Shown: positions 1 through 8,494 of the stretch, in pieces
Layout of the letters: each line of letters opens with the position of its first letter
Numbering within the stretch: the first letter of the stretch is position 1
NCBI GenBank assembly: GCA_019634245.1
Contig: JAHQVR010000240.1
Span: 1 to 27,150, forward strand
DNA length: 27,150 nt
Reading direction: 5' to 3'
DNA from: Gammaproteobacteria bacterium
Lineage (GTDB): Bacteria; Pseudomonadota; Gammaproteobacteria; Granulosicoccales; Granulosicoccaceae
Made by a program: the position numbers and the translations under genes
Notes under the pieces: model-generated
The model's input: the letters and a program-made list of their open reading frames with translations, nothing else
Database searches by the model: none
What the model was told of the DNA's origin: nothing

Positions 1-2
1 AT

Positions 3-149
3 CCGTTATCGGCAGAAAGCCGGCACTCCTGCGATGGGTTGCTCAGGATATTGGTCACCGGGCCAGATGTAGCGCCTGAATTGTGGGAGAAGGCACAGTT
101 TGGTGCAGCAATGAACGCTGGGGGTCCGATTGGTATACTGGGCACTTAA
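3..149 (+). other. Possible 3' tail of an upstream gene (unrecognised)
   Basis: One forward frame is open from the left edge to a TAA at 147-149, about 48 codons. I do not recognise the product. The opposite strand is also open here, so the coding direction is uncertain. The predicted promoter of the next gene lies inside its last codons, which would be unusual but possible. Treat this as a possible gene end only. Confidence 0.2.
131..139 (+). promoter_or_regulatory. Predicted extended -10 promoter of the DUF349 gene
   Basis: TG-G-TATACT at 131-139 matches an extended -10 element (TGnTATAAT) with one mismatch in the hexamer. No convincing -35 is visible, as is common for extended -10 promoters. 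Transcription would begin near 146, leaving a leader of about 30 nt before the ATG at 177. Confidence 0.4.
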
Positions 150-176
150 GCCGATGCCCAGCAGAATCTACCTCGA

Positions 177-3026
177 ATGCGAGTAAAAAATATTCTTAAG
201 TCTGACCCTCGAAAAATTAAGGATCCAGACGAAAGGCTTTTGCATGTCCAGCAGTTGGATGAATCCGATTCAGAGGTGCAGGAGCAAATCCTATCGTTGG
301 TCGATAACGATGACCAACCATCGATAAGGTTGCTGGCGATCGGTAAACTTACCTCTATAGAGGCGCTGTGGCAGAGATATTCAGCCTTCAGTGTCAATGA
401 TATTGAAGCAGAGACCATGCATAAGCGACTCGCTGAACTGTTGGCTGACAGTACGGTCACTGAAGCTGCCCTATCTCCGGTTACCAAAGCGACCCATCCT
501 GGTGCGCAATTGTTGTTAGCCAATAACTGTGCTTTAGCTTCAGTGCGAGTTCAGGCGTTGCAGCAGATACAGTCTGAAGATGCGCTGGCAGAAGTAGTAT
601 CGCGTTCGCGCTACCACGAAACCCGGCTGCAGGCGGCAACCCAATTGACTGATTTATCCCTGGTGCGGCGGGCACTCGATGCGAGTCGTGACAAAGATAA
701 AGTTGTGTCCAAGCACCTGCAGCAGCTACTAGATGCCGAATCTGCAAAGCAAGCTAAGCAGAGGGCTCAAGAAGAGGCAGTCCGCGAATCGGTGAAAATG
801 GCTGAAAAGCTCAGCTCGAGCGTATGGTCGCCGCAAACGGCAGCTCGGTTTACCACCCTTCAGGCACGCTGGAACGAGTTGGATAAATCTTATACCAAAT
901 CTCAACAAGAGTTGATGGAGGTACAGTTCGCCAAAATTCAGCAGATGCTTGATGAGCATGTGACGGTTGAGCAAGTTGAATCACCCACTGAAGATGAATT
1001 GCTTCCCACAACCGATGAGCAACCGGTGCCTTCGAATTCAAATTCACCTTCGGCGACTGAGGAATCAGCCTCAGTCGCGACGGTGAGCCCTCCGCTCGAC
1101 GCGGTGACCAGTGTTTCCGACAATCCAGAAATTGCCAAAATGCAGGAGAAACTGGTGAATGTTGCGCTGGCTGATTTGCCCCGTTGGCTGTCAGATCACG
1201 CCAAAGACGTTCATCCGGATACGCAGAACCTGTTGGCGCACTGCCAAGCGGTGGCCGTTTTGTTAGACCCACCGTTTGAGGTGGTAAAAGCGAGAGTGGG
1301 TGCGGTCCAAGAGCGGCAAAAGCGAATCGATGTACTGCTGGCCACAGAAACAATCCTACCGGGTTTACATGTGAATCACTTTCAGTATGTCGTAGATTTA
1401 CACGCTCATCGACGTGCACTGGATGAACGGTTAGTCAAGGCTAAGCAAGAGTCTGCAGACCGCGTTAAAGCAACCCACAGACAGTTTGCTGCACTGGGTG
1501 GTGCGATCAAAGACGGCAAGTGGGGGCCTGCTAATTCCATGTTTAAGCGGCTGCAAAAAAAGGTGGCGAGCATGGAGGCTCAAGAGCGAGTGTCATTGAA
1601 TGACAAACTGTCACGCGCAGAAAAGCAGTTGGATGATATGGCCGACTGGCAGGATTTCGCAGCTCGACCAAAGTTAGAAGCGTTGTGTGTAGAAATGGAA
1701 GCCTTGCCTGCACAAGCATTAAAACCTCAAGTGCTAGCAAAGACCATCAAATCACTTCAGAGCAACTGGAAGGGCTTAGGGGTGAGTCGTGCCTCTAATG
1801 AGCTCTGGTCAAGATTTAAAGAAGCAGGCGATGCTGCGTATGAGCCGTGCAAAGTCTATTTTGAAGAACTCAACGCGCAAAGAGAGGCGAAGTTAGCAGC
1901 TAAAGCTGCCTTGTGCGAGCAACTTGAATCTGAGTTCGCAGAGGTAGATTGGGCCTCAATCGATTGGAAAAAGTTGCAAAAAACACTCAATCAGGCCAAG
2001 CGTACTTGGCGTGATAATCGAATCAGTAATCGCAAACCGGACAAAGCGCTTGAAGATCGCTTTACAAAAATTTTGTCTCCGCTCGATGACAAGCTCAAAG
2101 AGCAGTATGACGCCAATGCGCTGCTTAAAACAGATTTAATAGAGAAAGCCACACAGCTAGCATCGGGGGAAATCAATCAACACGTAATTAATCAAACCAA
2201 AAGCCTACAGAGTGCTTGGAAACAAATTGGTGTTATGCGCCGGAAGGAAGATCAAGAATTGTGGGAGCAATTCAATACCCAATGCCGCAACATTTTCAAG
2301 TCGAAGCACGAACAGGATCGCGAAGGTTACAAAGCCAGCATGGGGCATGTTTTTCGGGCCCGCGATATCATAAAAGAGCTAAAAAGCCTGGCAAAAACTC
2401 AAGCGCCCGACGACTCTGCAGTGCAGGCCTTGGTCGCAGAATTTCAGGGATTGGCAGAATTCCCAGAGCGTGACAAGCGCGGCTTGATCAAAGATTTTCG
2501 CTCTTCTGTCGACGCTTGCTCTCGGGTGCAGGAGGGTCAGCGGAAAAAACGATTTAAATCGGAAAAAAATGAACAATTACGATTGGTGGGTTTGTGTGAG
2601 CAGTTGGAAAAATTAGCAGAACTGCACAGTGATTCTGCCGATACTCAAGTAGATGACGTTAAGAGTGCTTGGGAGGCCAGTGACGTGGCGGTATCCCGAG
2701 ACTTTGCCAAACGAGTCGAGGCGCGTCGAGACCAGGCCTTGGCACACATTGCAGCAGGAACCCAATACGACTATGAAGCCAATGAAAAGCTTCGTCGAGA
2801 TTTACTCATTCAGATGGAAGTCGCTGCCGGAATTGATACTCCAGCTGAAGATAAAGCTCGCCGAATGGAATTTCAGCTCAAACACTTGCAGGAAGGTATG
2901 ACCGCACAAGCCGACAAGGGCGAGCAGTTAAAGACTCTTGAACTTGAGTGGTTCGGAGCCGGACCGGTGCTCGAAGCCCGACGTGAGAAATTAAACGCCC
3001 GTTTTAAAAAAGCGGTTAGTCGTTAG
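177..3026 (+). CDS. DUF349 domain-containing protein
   Basis: A 949-residue cytosolic protein with no signal peptide or membrane segment. The C-terminal half carries at least three and probably four DUF349-like helical repeats (about residues 497-575, 590-660, 667-740 and 798-880). Each has the family's spaced tryptophans, for example the W-K-x-[LI]-G turns near 530 and 680. The N-terminal part (1-250) is helical and charged, resembling HEAT-like packing. It is joined by a low-complexity Ser/Glu/Pro linker at about 264-320. Large multi-DUF349 proteins are common in marine Gammaproteobacteria and their function is unknown. Start: the ATG at 177 has no clear Shine-Dalgarno but sits just downstream of a predicted extended -10 promoter. 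It is followed after 12 bp by the EAL gene, so the two are probably co-transcribed. Family assignment is firm; role unknown. Confidence 0.88.
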   Translation: MRVKNILKSDPRKIKDPDERLLHVQQLDESDSEVQEQILSLVDNDDQPSIRLLAIGKLTSIEALWQRYSAFSVNDIEAETMHKRLAELLADSTVTEAALSPVTKATHPGAQLLLANNCALASVRVQALQQIQSEDALAEVVSRSRYHETRLQAATQLTDLSLVRRALDASRDKDKVVSKHLQQLLDAESAKQAKQRAQEEAVRESVKMAEKLSSSVWSPQTAARFTTLQARWNELDKSYTKSQQELMEVQFAKIQQMLDEHVTVEQVESPTEDELLPTTDEQPVPSNSNSPSATEESASVATVSPPLDAVTSVSDNPEIAKMQEKLVNVALADLPRWLSDHAKDVHPDTQNLLAHCQAVAVLLDPPFEVVKARVGAVQERQKRIDVLLATETILPGLHVNHFQYVVDLHAHRRALDERLVKAKQESADRVKATHRQFAALGGAIKDGKWGPANSMFKRLQKKVASMEAQERVSLNDKLSRAEKQLDDMADWQDFAARPKLEALCVEMEALPAQALKPQVLAKTIKSLQSNWKGLGVSRASNELWSRFKEAGDAAYEPCKVYFEELNAQREAKLAAKAALCEQLESEFAEVDWASIDWKKLQKTLNQAKRTWRDNRISNRKPDKALEDRFTKILSPLDDKLKEQYDANALLKTDLIEKATQLASGEINQHVINQTKSLQSAWKQIGVMRRKEDQELWEQFNTQCRNIFKSKHEQDREGYKASMGHVFRARDIIKELKSLAKTQAPDDSAVQALVAEFQGLAEFPERDKRGLIKDFRSSVDACSRVQEGQRKKRFKSEKNEQLRLVGLCEQLEKLAELHSDSADTQVDDVKSAWEASDVAVSRDFAKRVEARRDQALAHIAAGTQYDYEANEKLRRDLLIQMEVAAGIDTPAEDKARRMEFQLKHLQEGMTAQADKGEQLKTLELEWFGAGPVLEARREKLNARFKKAVSR

Positions 3027-3038
3027 ATACCAGCCGGC

Positions 3039-4199
3039 GTGAATACCTCTCAGATGCAAAGTGCTCTGGAAAGAGCAATTAATAACAACGATTTATTGTT
3101 GCTCTATCAACCTAAGGTCTGTCTGTTGCGTGGTGAGGTAGTCGGCGCTGAGGCCTTGGTGCGTTTGCGTGGCGATGATAGCCAAATTATCGCTCCTAAC
3201 GATTTTATTCCTTTGGCGGAGCGAACCGGGCTGCTGCACGACATTACTGTATCTCTGCTGGATCAAATGGTGGCTGCTTGCCAGAGCATCAGAAAGGTGC
3301 GCACGGGTTTGTCCTTATCGATGAACGTTGCACCCAATGATCTTGAATCTCATACCATCAGTGATCGTATTAATCATTATCTCCGCCAAGGGTCGATTGA
3401 GCCTATTGAATTAGAAATCGAAATTACTGAAAGTGCCGCTATGGGCAACGTTGACACTATTGCAGAGGACTTAGAACGGCTCAGTGCTATGAATATAAAA
3501 CTGTTGATGGATGATTTTGGTACCGGTTATTCATCGATAGACAGACTCAGCCGTTTGCCTTTCGATTGTATAAAGATGGATCAAGGCGTTGTGAGGCGCA
3601 TGGGAACCTCTCATCAGAACATGAATGTCGTTAAATCGGCTATCTCTATGGCGCGGGAACTTCGCATGACCTCTATTGCAGAGGGCGTAGAGAGTGCAGG
3701 CCAGTACAATTTTTTAATTGCTAATGGTTGTGAAGAGGCGCAAGGGTTTTATATTGCCCGGCCACTGGCGTTAGACGAATACAAAACCTTTGTAACGCAA
3801 CCAGGGAGCTACGAAGGTTCTCAAATCGGTCGAGTGCATCAAGCCTTGTACAATGTCGTCCATTATAGAAAGTGTTTAATCGATGCTACCTTTTGTCGAT
3901 CTTTGAATGAGGACTCGATTTTACCTTCGGTGGTTCTACCCGATGTAACAGAGTTGGCGGAAGATTCTCGCTTTGGAGTTTGGTACTACGGTGTCGGACA
4001 GAGATTGAACCACATGAAAAGTTTCCAGGATTTGCAAGAACCTGTGGAAGAGTTGCATAGGCTCGGGCACACGTTTGTGGAACTGTTGAGCCAAGGTGCC
4101 AGCCACGCCAGCTTGACAAGAAGGTTCAAGGAGATCGATGTGTGTGTGGATCGTATTGTGTCGCTGTTACATACCTTAGAGAGAGACTTACTCAACTAG
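3039..4199 (+). CDS. EAL-domain c-di-GMP phosphodiesterase with C-terminal CZB-like domain
   Basis: A 386-residue cytosolic protein starting at GTG 3039, 12 bp after the DUF349 stop. Residues 1-245 form an EAL domain with the catalytic set apparently intact: E38-A-L-V-R, an E-I-T-E-S motif near 130, D158-D159-F-G-T-G-Y, K179 and E215 in A-E-G-V-E-S. It should hydrolyse cyclic di-GMP to pGpG. Residues about 262-386 resemble a CZB zinc-sensing domain, with a leading His (H275), an R-F-G-V-W-Y-Y segment at 311-317 and a His pair (H340, H344). The Cys that normally opens the Cys-R-F-G-x-W signature is Ser310 (TCT), and the first His of the usual HxxxH aligns with Val336, so canonical zinc binding is doubtful. 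CZB domains elsewhere regulate diguanylate cyclases and chemoreceptors. No GGDEF or membrane segment is present. EAL call firm; CZB call likely. Confidence 0.88.
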   Translation: MNTSQMQSALERAINNNDLLLLYQPKVCLLRGEVVGAEALVRLRGDDSQIIAPNDFIPLAERTGLLHDITVSLLDQMVAACQSIRKVRTGLSLSMNVAPNDLESHTISDRINHYLRQGSIEPIELEIEITESAAMGNVDTIAEDLERLSAMNIKLLMDDFGTGYSSIDRLSRLPFDCIKMDQGVVRRMGTSHQNMNVVKSAISMARELRMTSIAEGVESAGQYNFLIANGCEEAQGFYIARPLALDEYKTFVTQPGSYEGSQIGRVHQALYNVVHYRKCLIDATFCRSLNEDSILPSVVLPDVTELAEDSRFGVWYYGVGQRLNHMKSFQDLQEPVEELHRLGHTFVELLSQGASHASLTRRFKEIDVCVDRIVSLLHTLERDLLN

Positions 4200-4211
4200 T
4201 GGAAACCGATT

Positions 4212-5414
4212 ATGCACGCTGATGATCTGCGCTATCGCAATGATCGCGAACAGGCCAACTCACTGCTCGAAGACCCAGCAGTTAAACGAGTTAGGGAGTT
4301 TATTGAAAAACAAGAAGAGAAGGGGCCCACTGGGTTGCGCCGGCGTTTGCTTTCAACCTCTGTCCGGTTGAGTCGTAAGATGGCACCTGATATTTACAAG
4401 CTCTCGGATGAGTGTGTGGAGCGGTTATCGATGGAGATTCCATTAGAGCTCTATGTCTATGCGTCACCGCAATTCAATGCGATGTGCTTTAAGCCCGAGG
4501 AGGGACGTTTGTATGTGATGTTTTCCTCGGCGTTGCTTGAGAGTTTTTCTCCAAAAGAGCTGCAGTTTGTCATGGGGCACGAGTTTGGGCACTATATTTA
4601 CGATCATCATGCGATTCCGATCGGCTACCTGGTTAAAGGGCAGCAGCGACCGGATCCTAAATTAGCCTTGCGGCTGTTCGCATGGTCGCGCAACGCCGAA
4701 GTCTCCGCCGATCGAGCTGGCGCCTATTGCGCCCAAGATTTTTCATCGGTAGCCAGCGGTCTATTCAAACTTGCCTCCGGACTTACATCTTCGGTGGTTA
4801 AATTTGATCTTGACGAATTTCTCAATCAAGTGGATGACATGCAAGCGGTTGATTCTGAACCTGGACAGGGAGCTCCAGAAGGCGATTGGTTTTCCACCCA
4901 TCCTTTTAGCCCCCTGCGTGTTAAAGCGCTTCAGTTGTTCTTTCGAAGCGCCATGATGACTGCAGAGGGTGGTATCAGTATTGATGAGCTCGATGTGGGT
5001 GTACAACGCACCATGAGCCTGATGGAGCCCAGCTACCTGGACGGTCGGTCCGATGAAGCCATTGCGATGCGAAATTTGTTTTTCGCAGGAGCCCTGGCGG
5101 TGGCAGATGCACATGGCGGAATCACGCAGGCAGAAATCGACGCTTTCGAGCAATTTTTTGACGATGGAGAATATTCGGACAAATTGAATGTCGCTCGAAT
5201 CAAGGAAGAATTGCCCCAGAGAATTCAGAGAGCCAAAGAACAAAGTACCGAGCCACAGAGGATGCAAGTGCTCAGGGACTTGTGTGTGATCGCAATGGCC
5301 GATCCACCGATGCACGATCAGGAGAGAGCATTGTTGCACGGTATTGCGGATGGTTTAGGCGTGTCCAGAACCTTTGTCAGCCAAACCGTGGAGCATGACA
5401 TCGAACCTGATTAA
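4212..5414 (+). CDS. Cytosolic M48-family metallopeptidase with C-terminal TerB-like domain
   Basis: A 400-residue protein starting at ATG 4212, 12 bp after the EAL gene, with GGAAA upstream as a plausible Shine-Dalgarno. The zinc-protease motif is H123-E-F-G-H127. The third ligand is probably E163 in the N-A-E-V-S-A-D-R-A-G segment (ExxxAD, as in M48), and a later S-T-H-P...R segment near 230 is also typical of M48. There are no transmembrane helices, unlike HtpX, and no signal peptide, unlike BepA or LoiP, so it should act in the cytosol. From about residue 280 to the end the sequence is helical and acidic, with repeated A-D-x-H/P...E/D patterns resembling a TerB (tellurite-resistance-associated) domain. 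Substrate unknown. Its position behind an EAL phosphodiesterase suggests a regulated proteolytic role, which is inference. No terminator follows. Confidence 0.85.
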   Translation: MHADDLRYRNDREQANSLLEDPAVKRVREFIEKQEEKGPTGLRRRLLSTSVRLSRKMAPDIYKLSDECVERLSMEIPLELYVYASPQFNAMCFKPEEGRLYVMFSSALLESFSPKELQFVMGHEFGHYIYDHHAIPIGYLVKGQQRPDPKLALRLFAWSRNAEVSADRAGAYCAQDFSSVASGLFKLASGLTSSVVKFDLDEFLNQVDDMQAVDSEPGQGAPEGDWFSTHPFSPLRVKALQLFFRSAMMTAEGGISIDELDVGVQRTMSLMEPSYLDGRSDEAIAMRNLFFAGALAVADAHGGITQAEIDAFEQFFDDGEYSDKLNVARIKEELPQRIQRAKEQSTEPQRMQVLRDLCVIAMADPPMHDQERALLHGIADGLGVSRTFVSQTVEHDIEPD

Positions 5415-5415
5415 A

Positions 5416-5432
5416 TGCACCGTAATGGTGCG
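5416..5432. promoter_or_regulatory. Predicted NtrC-binding site 1
   Basis: TGCACC-N5-GGTGCG matches the NtrC dimer consensus TGCACC-N5-GGTGCA at 11 of 12 arm positions. It lies just behind the M48 stop codon and upstream of amtB-glnK, a classic NtrC target. The function is inferred from sequence and context. Confidence 0.7.
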
Positions 5433-5435
5433 TTA

Positions 5436-5452
5436 TGCTCTTGATTGGTGCG
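5436..5452. promoter_or_regulatory. Predicted NtrC-binding site 2
   Basis: TGCTCT-N5-GGTGCG is a weaker NtrC-type site, with the right arm good and the left arm at 4 of 6. Its centre is 20 bp, about two helical turns, from the centre of site 1, which would allow two dimers on the same DNA face. I could not find a GG-N10-GC sigma-54 promoter between this site and the amtB ATG. Confidence 0.5.
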
Positions 5453-5509
5453 TATTACAGAATAGGCAGGTTGTTAGACTCGGCTCGAATCCAACAATCG
5501 AGTAGCTAG

Positions 5510-6700
5510 ATGGAAGCCTTAACCGCCGGTAGTAATGTCTTGTTCGTCCTCATGGGGGCGATCCTGGTTTTGTTCATGCACGCAGGCTTTGCGTTTCTGG
5601 AAGTGGGTACGGTACGCGAAAAGAATCAGGTTAATGCGCTGGTAAAAATCTTTTCCGACTTCGCCGTCTCTACCGTGGCCTATTTCTTTATAGGCTATCA
5701 AATTGCCTACGGTATGGACTTTTTTGCTGCTGCAAGCGAATTGTCGGTGAACAATGGCTACCAACTGGTGAAGTTTTTCTTCCTGTTGACTTTCGCCGCA
5801 GCCATCCCCGCCATCATCTCAGGAGGCATTGCTGAGAGGGCTAAATTCTATCCGCAATTGTTCGCCTCCTTGCTCATTGTTGCGCTGATTTACCCGTTGT
5901 TTGAAGGGATTATTTGGAACGGAAATTTTGGTTTTCAGGATTGGATTGAATCCACCACCGGGCATCAATTTCATGACTTCGCAGGCTCGATCGTGGTGCA
6001 TGCAATGGGCGGTTGGATTGCATTGGTTGCTGTAGTCTTATTGAAGCCAAGAATGGGTCGATATACCTCGGATGGTCGTATTGCAGGATCCTTCCCGCCA
6101 TCGAGTATCCCGTTTTTAGCCTTGGGTGCTTGGATACTTACCGTCGGATGGTTTGGTTTCAACGTGATGTCGGCACAGGAGGTCGCAGGGGTCAGTGGGT
6201 TAGTGGCCATGAATTCGTTAATGGCGATGGCCGGCGGTTTGTTAGCTGCTTTGATCGTTGGTAAAAATGATCCGGGCTTTTTACACAACGGGCCACTGGC
6301 TGGGTTGGTGGCAGTGTGCGCAGGATCCGATGTCATGCACCCCATGGGGTCGCTGGTAGTAGGAGCTGTCGCTGGAACATTGTTTGTTTGGTCATTTACT
6401 CAAGCGCAAAATCGCTGGGGAATTGATGATGTACTGGGTGTTTGGCCTTTACACGGGATCTGTGGTGCTTGGGGTGGCTTGGCTGCAGGCGTTTTTGGCT
6501 TAGAGGCGCTGGGTGGTCTCGGTGGTGTAGGGTTTATGGCTCAGCTCATTGGTACAGTATCTGGAATTGTCTTCGCGTTAGTGGGAGGCTATTTTGTGTA
6601 TGGTACGTTAAAGGCTTTGATGGGATTGCGTCTCAGCGAGGAAGAAGAACATAACGGGGCGGATTTGAGTATTCACAAAATCTCTGCCACCCCACAGTAG
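5510..6700 (+). CDS. amtB: Ammonium transporter AmtB
   Basis: A 396-residue polytopic inner-membrane protein with about 11 hydrophobic helices, conducting ammonium into the cell as a trimer. The Amt hallmarks are visible: D156-F-A-G before the first pore histidine H164, the W-F-G-F-N segment carrying a pore phenylalanine, and the second pore histidine H315 in L-H-G-I-C-G. The helix 1 motif with G-T-V-R-E-K-N-Q is also typical. There is no cleavable signal peptide, unlike E. coli AmtB. The start ATG at 5510 places the first helix directly at the N terminus; its Shine-Dalgarno is weak. glnK follows after 30 bp, in the reverse order to E. coli glnK-amtB. Two NtrC-type boxes just upstream indicate nitrogen control. 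Confidence 0.95.
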   Translation: MEALTAGSNVLFVLMGAILVLFMHAGFAFLEVGTVREKNQVNALVKIFSDFAVSTVAYFFIGYQIAYGMDFFAAASELSVNNGYQLVKFFFLLTFAAAIPAIISGGIAERAKFYPQLFASLLIVALIYPLFEGIIWNGNFGFQDWIESTTGHQFHDFAGSIVVHAMGGWIALVAVVLLKPRMGRYTSDGRIAGSFPPSSIPFLALGAWILTVGWFGFNVMSAQEVAGVSGLVAMNSLMAMAGGLLAALIVGKNDPGFLHNGPLAGLVAVCAGSDVMHPMGSLVVGAVAGTLFVWSFTQAQNRWGIDDVLGVWPLHGICGAWGGLAAGVFGLEALGGLGGVGFMAQLIGTVSGIVFALVGGYFVYGTLKALMGLRLSEEEEHNGADLSIHKISATPQ

Positions 6701-6718
6701 CTTTCATCGTAATTTTGA

Positions 6719-7069
<351 letters not shown>

Positions 7070-7105
7070 GTAAACTGCTGGTTAGTCCACGACTATCTCT
7101 GATTG

Positions 7106-7146
7106 CCAGTGTGCTATCTCCATAGATACATGCTGGCGATTTTATT
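7106..7146 (+). terminator. Candidate imperfect terminator after glnK
   Basis: An interrupted stem has an outer pair CCAG/CTGG (7106-7109, 7133-7136) and an inner pair TATCT/AGATA (7115-7119, 7124-7128), followed by the T-rich GATTTTATT. The internal loop makes it weak. A separate perfect 12-bp palindrome, CCCCGATCGGGG, lies at 7153-7164 without a T-tract. Confidence 0.3.
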
Positions 7147-7275
7147 GTGCGGCCCCGATCGGGGTACCCGTCAACCCGTTAGGCTCGTTCTTGCTCCCTA
7201 GAGGCTCGTGCAGCTGGGTTCGGCGCTGCCTATCGTTTACAATCCAACGCAACCCCATTCGATCAGGAAATTTAC

Positions 7276-8478
7276 ATGTCGGATCTCGTCGCACCCCATG
7301 GCAACACTACTCTATTGCCACTCATCGTAAGCGACAACACACAGCGTGAGGAGTTGTTGGCCGAGGCTGACGATTGTCTATCGGTAACGATAAGCTCAGG
7401 CGCTGCAGGTAATGCGGTGATGCTTGGAGGCGGTTATTTCACCCCGCTGTCAGGGTATATGAATAAAAGCGATGCGCTGTCGGTGGGTTCCGAAATGCGC
7501 TTGACCAATGGTCTGTTCTGGCCAACACCGGTGTTGAATTTGTTACACAGTGTGCCTCAAGGGCTTAAGCCGGGGGATCGTTTGGCGTTGAAAGATCCTA
7601 ATGTCAGTGGAAATCCTGTGCTAGCCATTCAGACCATTGAGGCCATTGAAGAATTTTCATCTGCAGAAATCCAAACACTGACTCAGCAGGTGTATGGCAC
7701 TGTCGATACTGAACATCCGGGTGTGGCAGAGTTTCTAGCTATGGGTACAGTCGCTGTGTCCGGGCCGATAGAGGTATTGAACTTCAGTTATTTTGAAACC
7801 GATTTTCCGGGTACGTTCAAAACCGCCGTGCAAATACGCAATGACATTGCGGCACTGGGTTGGAAAAAAATAGTGTCATTCCAAACCCGGAATCCTATGC
7901 ATAGAGCTCATGAGGAATTGTGTCGCATGGCGATGGAGCGCTTGGATGCCGATGGATTGGTGATTCATATGTTGCTTGGTAAATTAAAACCAGGAGATAT
8001 ACCGGCGGCGGTTCGCGAATCAGCGATCGGTACGATGGTGGAGCATTATTTTCCAAAAAATACAGTGATGATTACCGGGTACGGTTTTGACATGTTGTAC
8101 GCTGGCCCCAGGGAAGCTTTGTTACATGCCCTATTTCGGCAAAACATGGGCTCCACACATTTCATCATAGGCCGAGACCATGCGGGTGTAGGTGACTACT
8201 ATGAGCCCTTCGAAGCGCAGGAAATTTTCGATAATATTCCTGCTGATGCATTACAGATACAGCTGTTCAAAGCGGATCACACAGCGTATTCGAAAAAACT
8301 CAATCGAGTGGTCATGATGCGCGAAGCGCCGGATCATAACAAGGATGATTTCGTCCTGTTGTCAGGTACGGCCGTTAGAGAAATGTTAGGCAAAGGTATT
8401 GCACCCCCGGCCGAATTTTCTCGGCCAGAGGTAGCGAAAATTCTGATGGACTATTACCAAAGCGAGGTAGCTGGCTAG
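7276..8478 (+). CDS. sat: Sulfate adenylyltransferase (ATP sulfurylase), Sat type
   Basis: A 400-residue cytosolic enzyme interconverting ATP plus sulfate with APS plus pyrophosphate. The active-site motifs are intact: Q203-T-R-N-P-M-H209-R-A-H212 and G299-R-D-H-A-G304. The C-terminal L-S-G-T-A-V-R-E-M-L segment is also conserved. No APS kinase domain is fused. The Cys-rich zinc segment found in Thermus-type Sat is replaced by a cysteine-free A-Y-S-K-K-L-N stretch near 337, as I recall for the type found in sulfur-oxidising Gammaproteobacteria. AGGA, 7 nt before ATG 7276, supports the start. No aprAB, dsr, cysC or cysH neighbours are visible, so assimilation versus sulfur oxidation cannot be decided. 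It is monocistronic, convergent with the next gene after 16 bp. Confidence 0.95.
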   Translation: MSDLVAPHGNTTLLPLIVSDNTQREELLAEADDCLSVTISSGAAGNAVMLGGGYFTPLSGYMNKSDALSVGSEMRLTNGLFWPTPVLNLLHSVPQGLKPGDRLALKDPNVSGNPVLAIQTIEAIEEFSSAEIQTLTQQVYGTVDTEHPGVAEFLAMGTVAVSGPIEVLNFSYFETDFPGTFKTAVQIRNDIAALGWKKIVSFQTRNPMHRAHEELCRMAMERLDADGLVIHMLLGKLKPGDIPAAVRESAIGTMVEHYFPKNTVMITGYGFDMLYAGPREALLHALFRQNMGSTHFIIGRDHAGVGDYYEPFEAQEIFDNIPADALQIQLFKADHTAYSKKLNRVVMMREAPDHNKDDFVLLSGTAVREMLGKGIAPPAEFSRPEVAKILMDYYQSEVAG

Positions 8479-8494
8479 ATGCTATTGCAAGCGA

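Noticed and set aside
850..1419. A 189-codon open frame on the minus strand inside the DUF349 gene
   Set aside because: It is antisense to a clearly coding frame and has no family likeness or ribosome site.
4761..5339. A 192-codon minus-strand frame inside the M48 gene
   Set aside because: Its composition is unlike a protein and it lies wholly antisense to the M48-TerB gene.
7153..7164. CCCCGATCGGGG palindrome between glnK and sat
   Set aside because: A perfect palindrome but with no T-tract, no known operator match and no second copy noticed; likely chance in GC-rich DNA.
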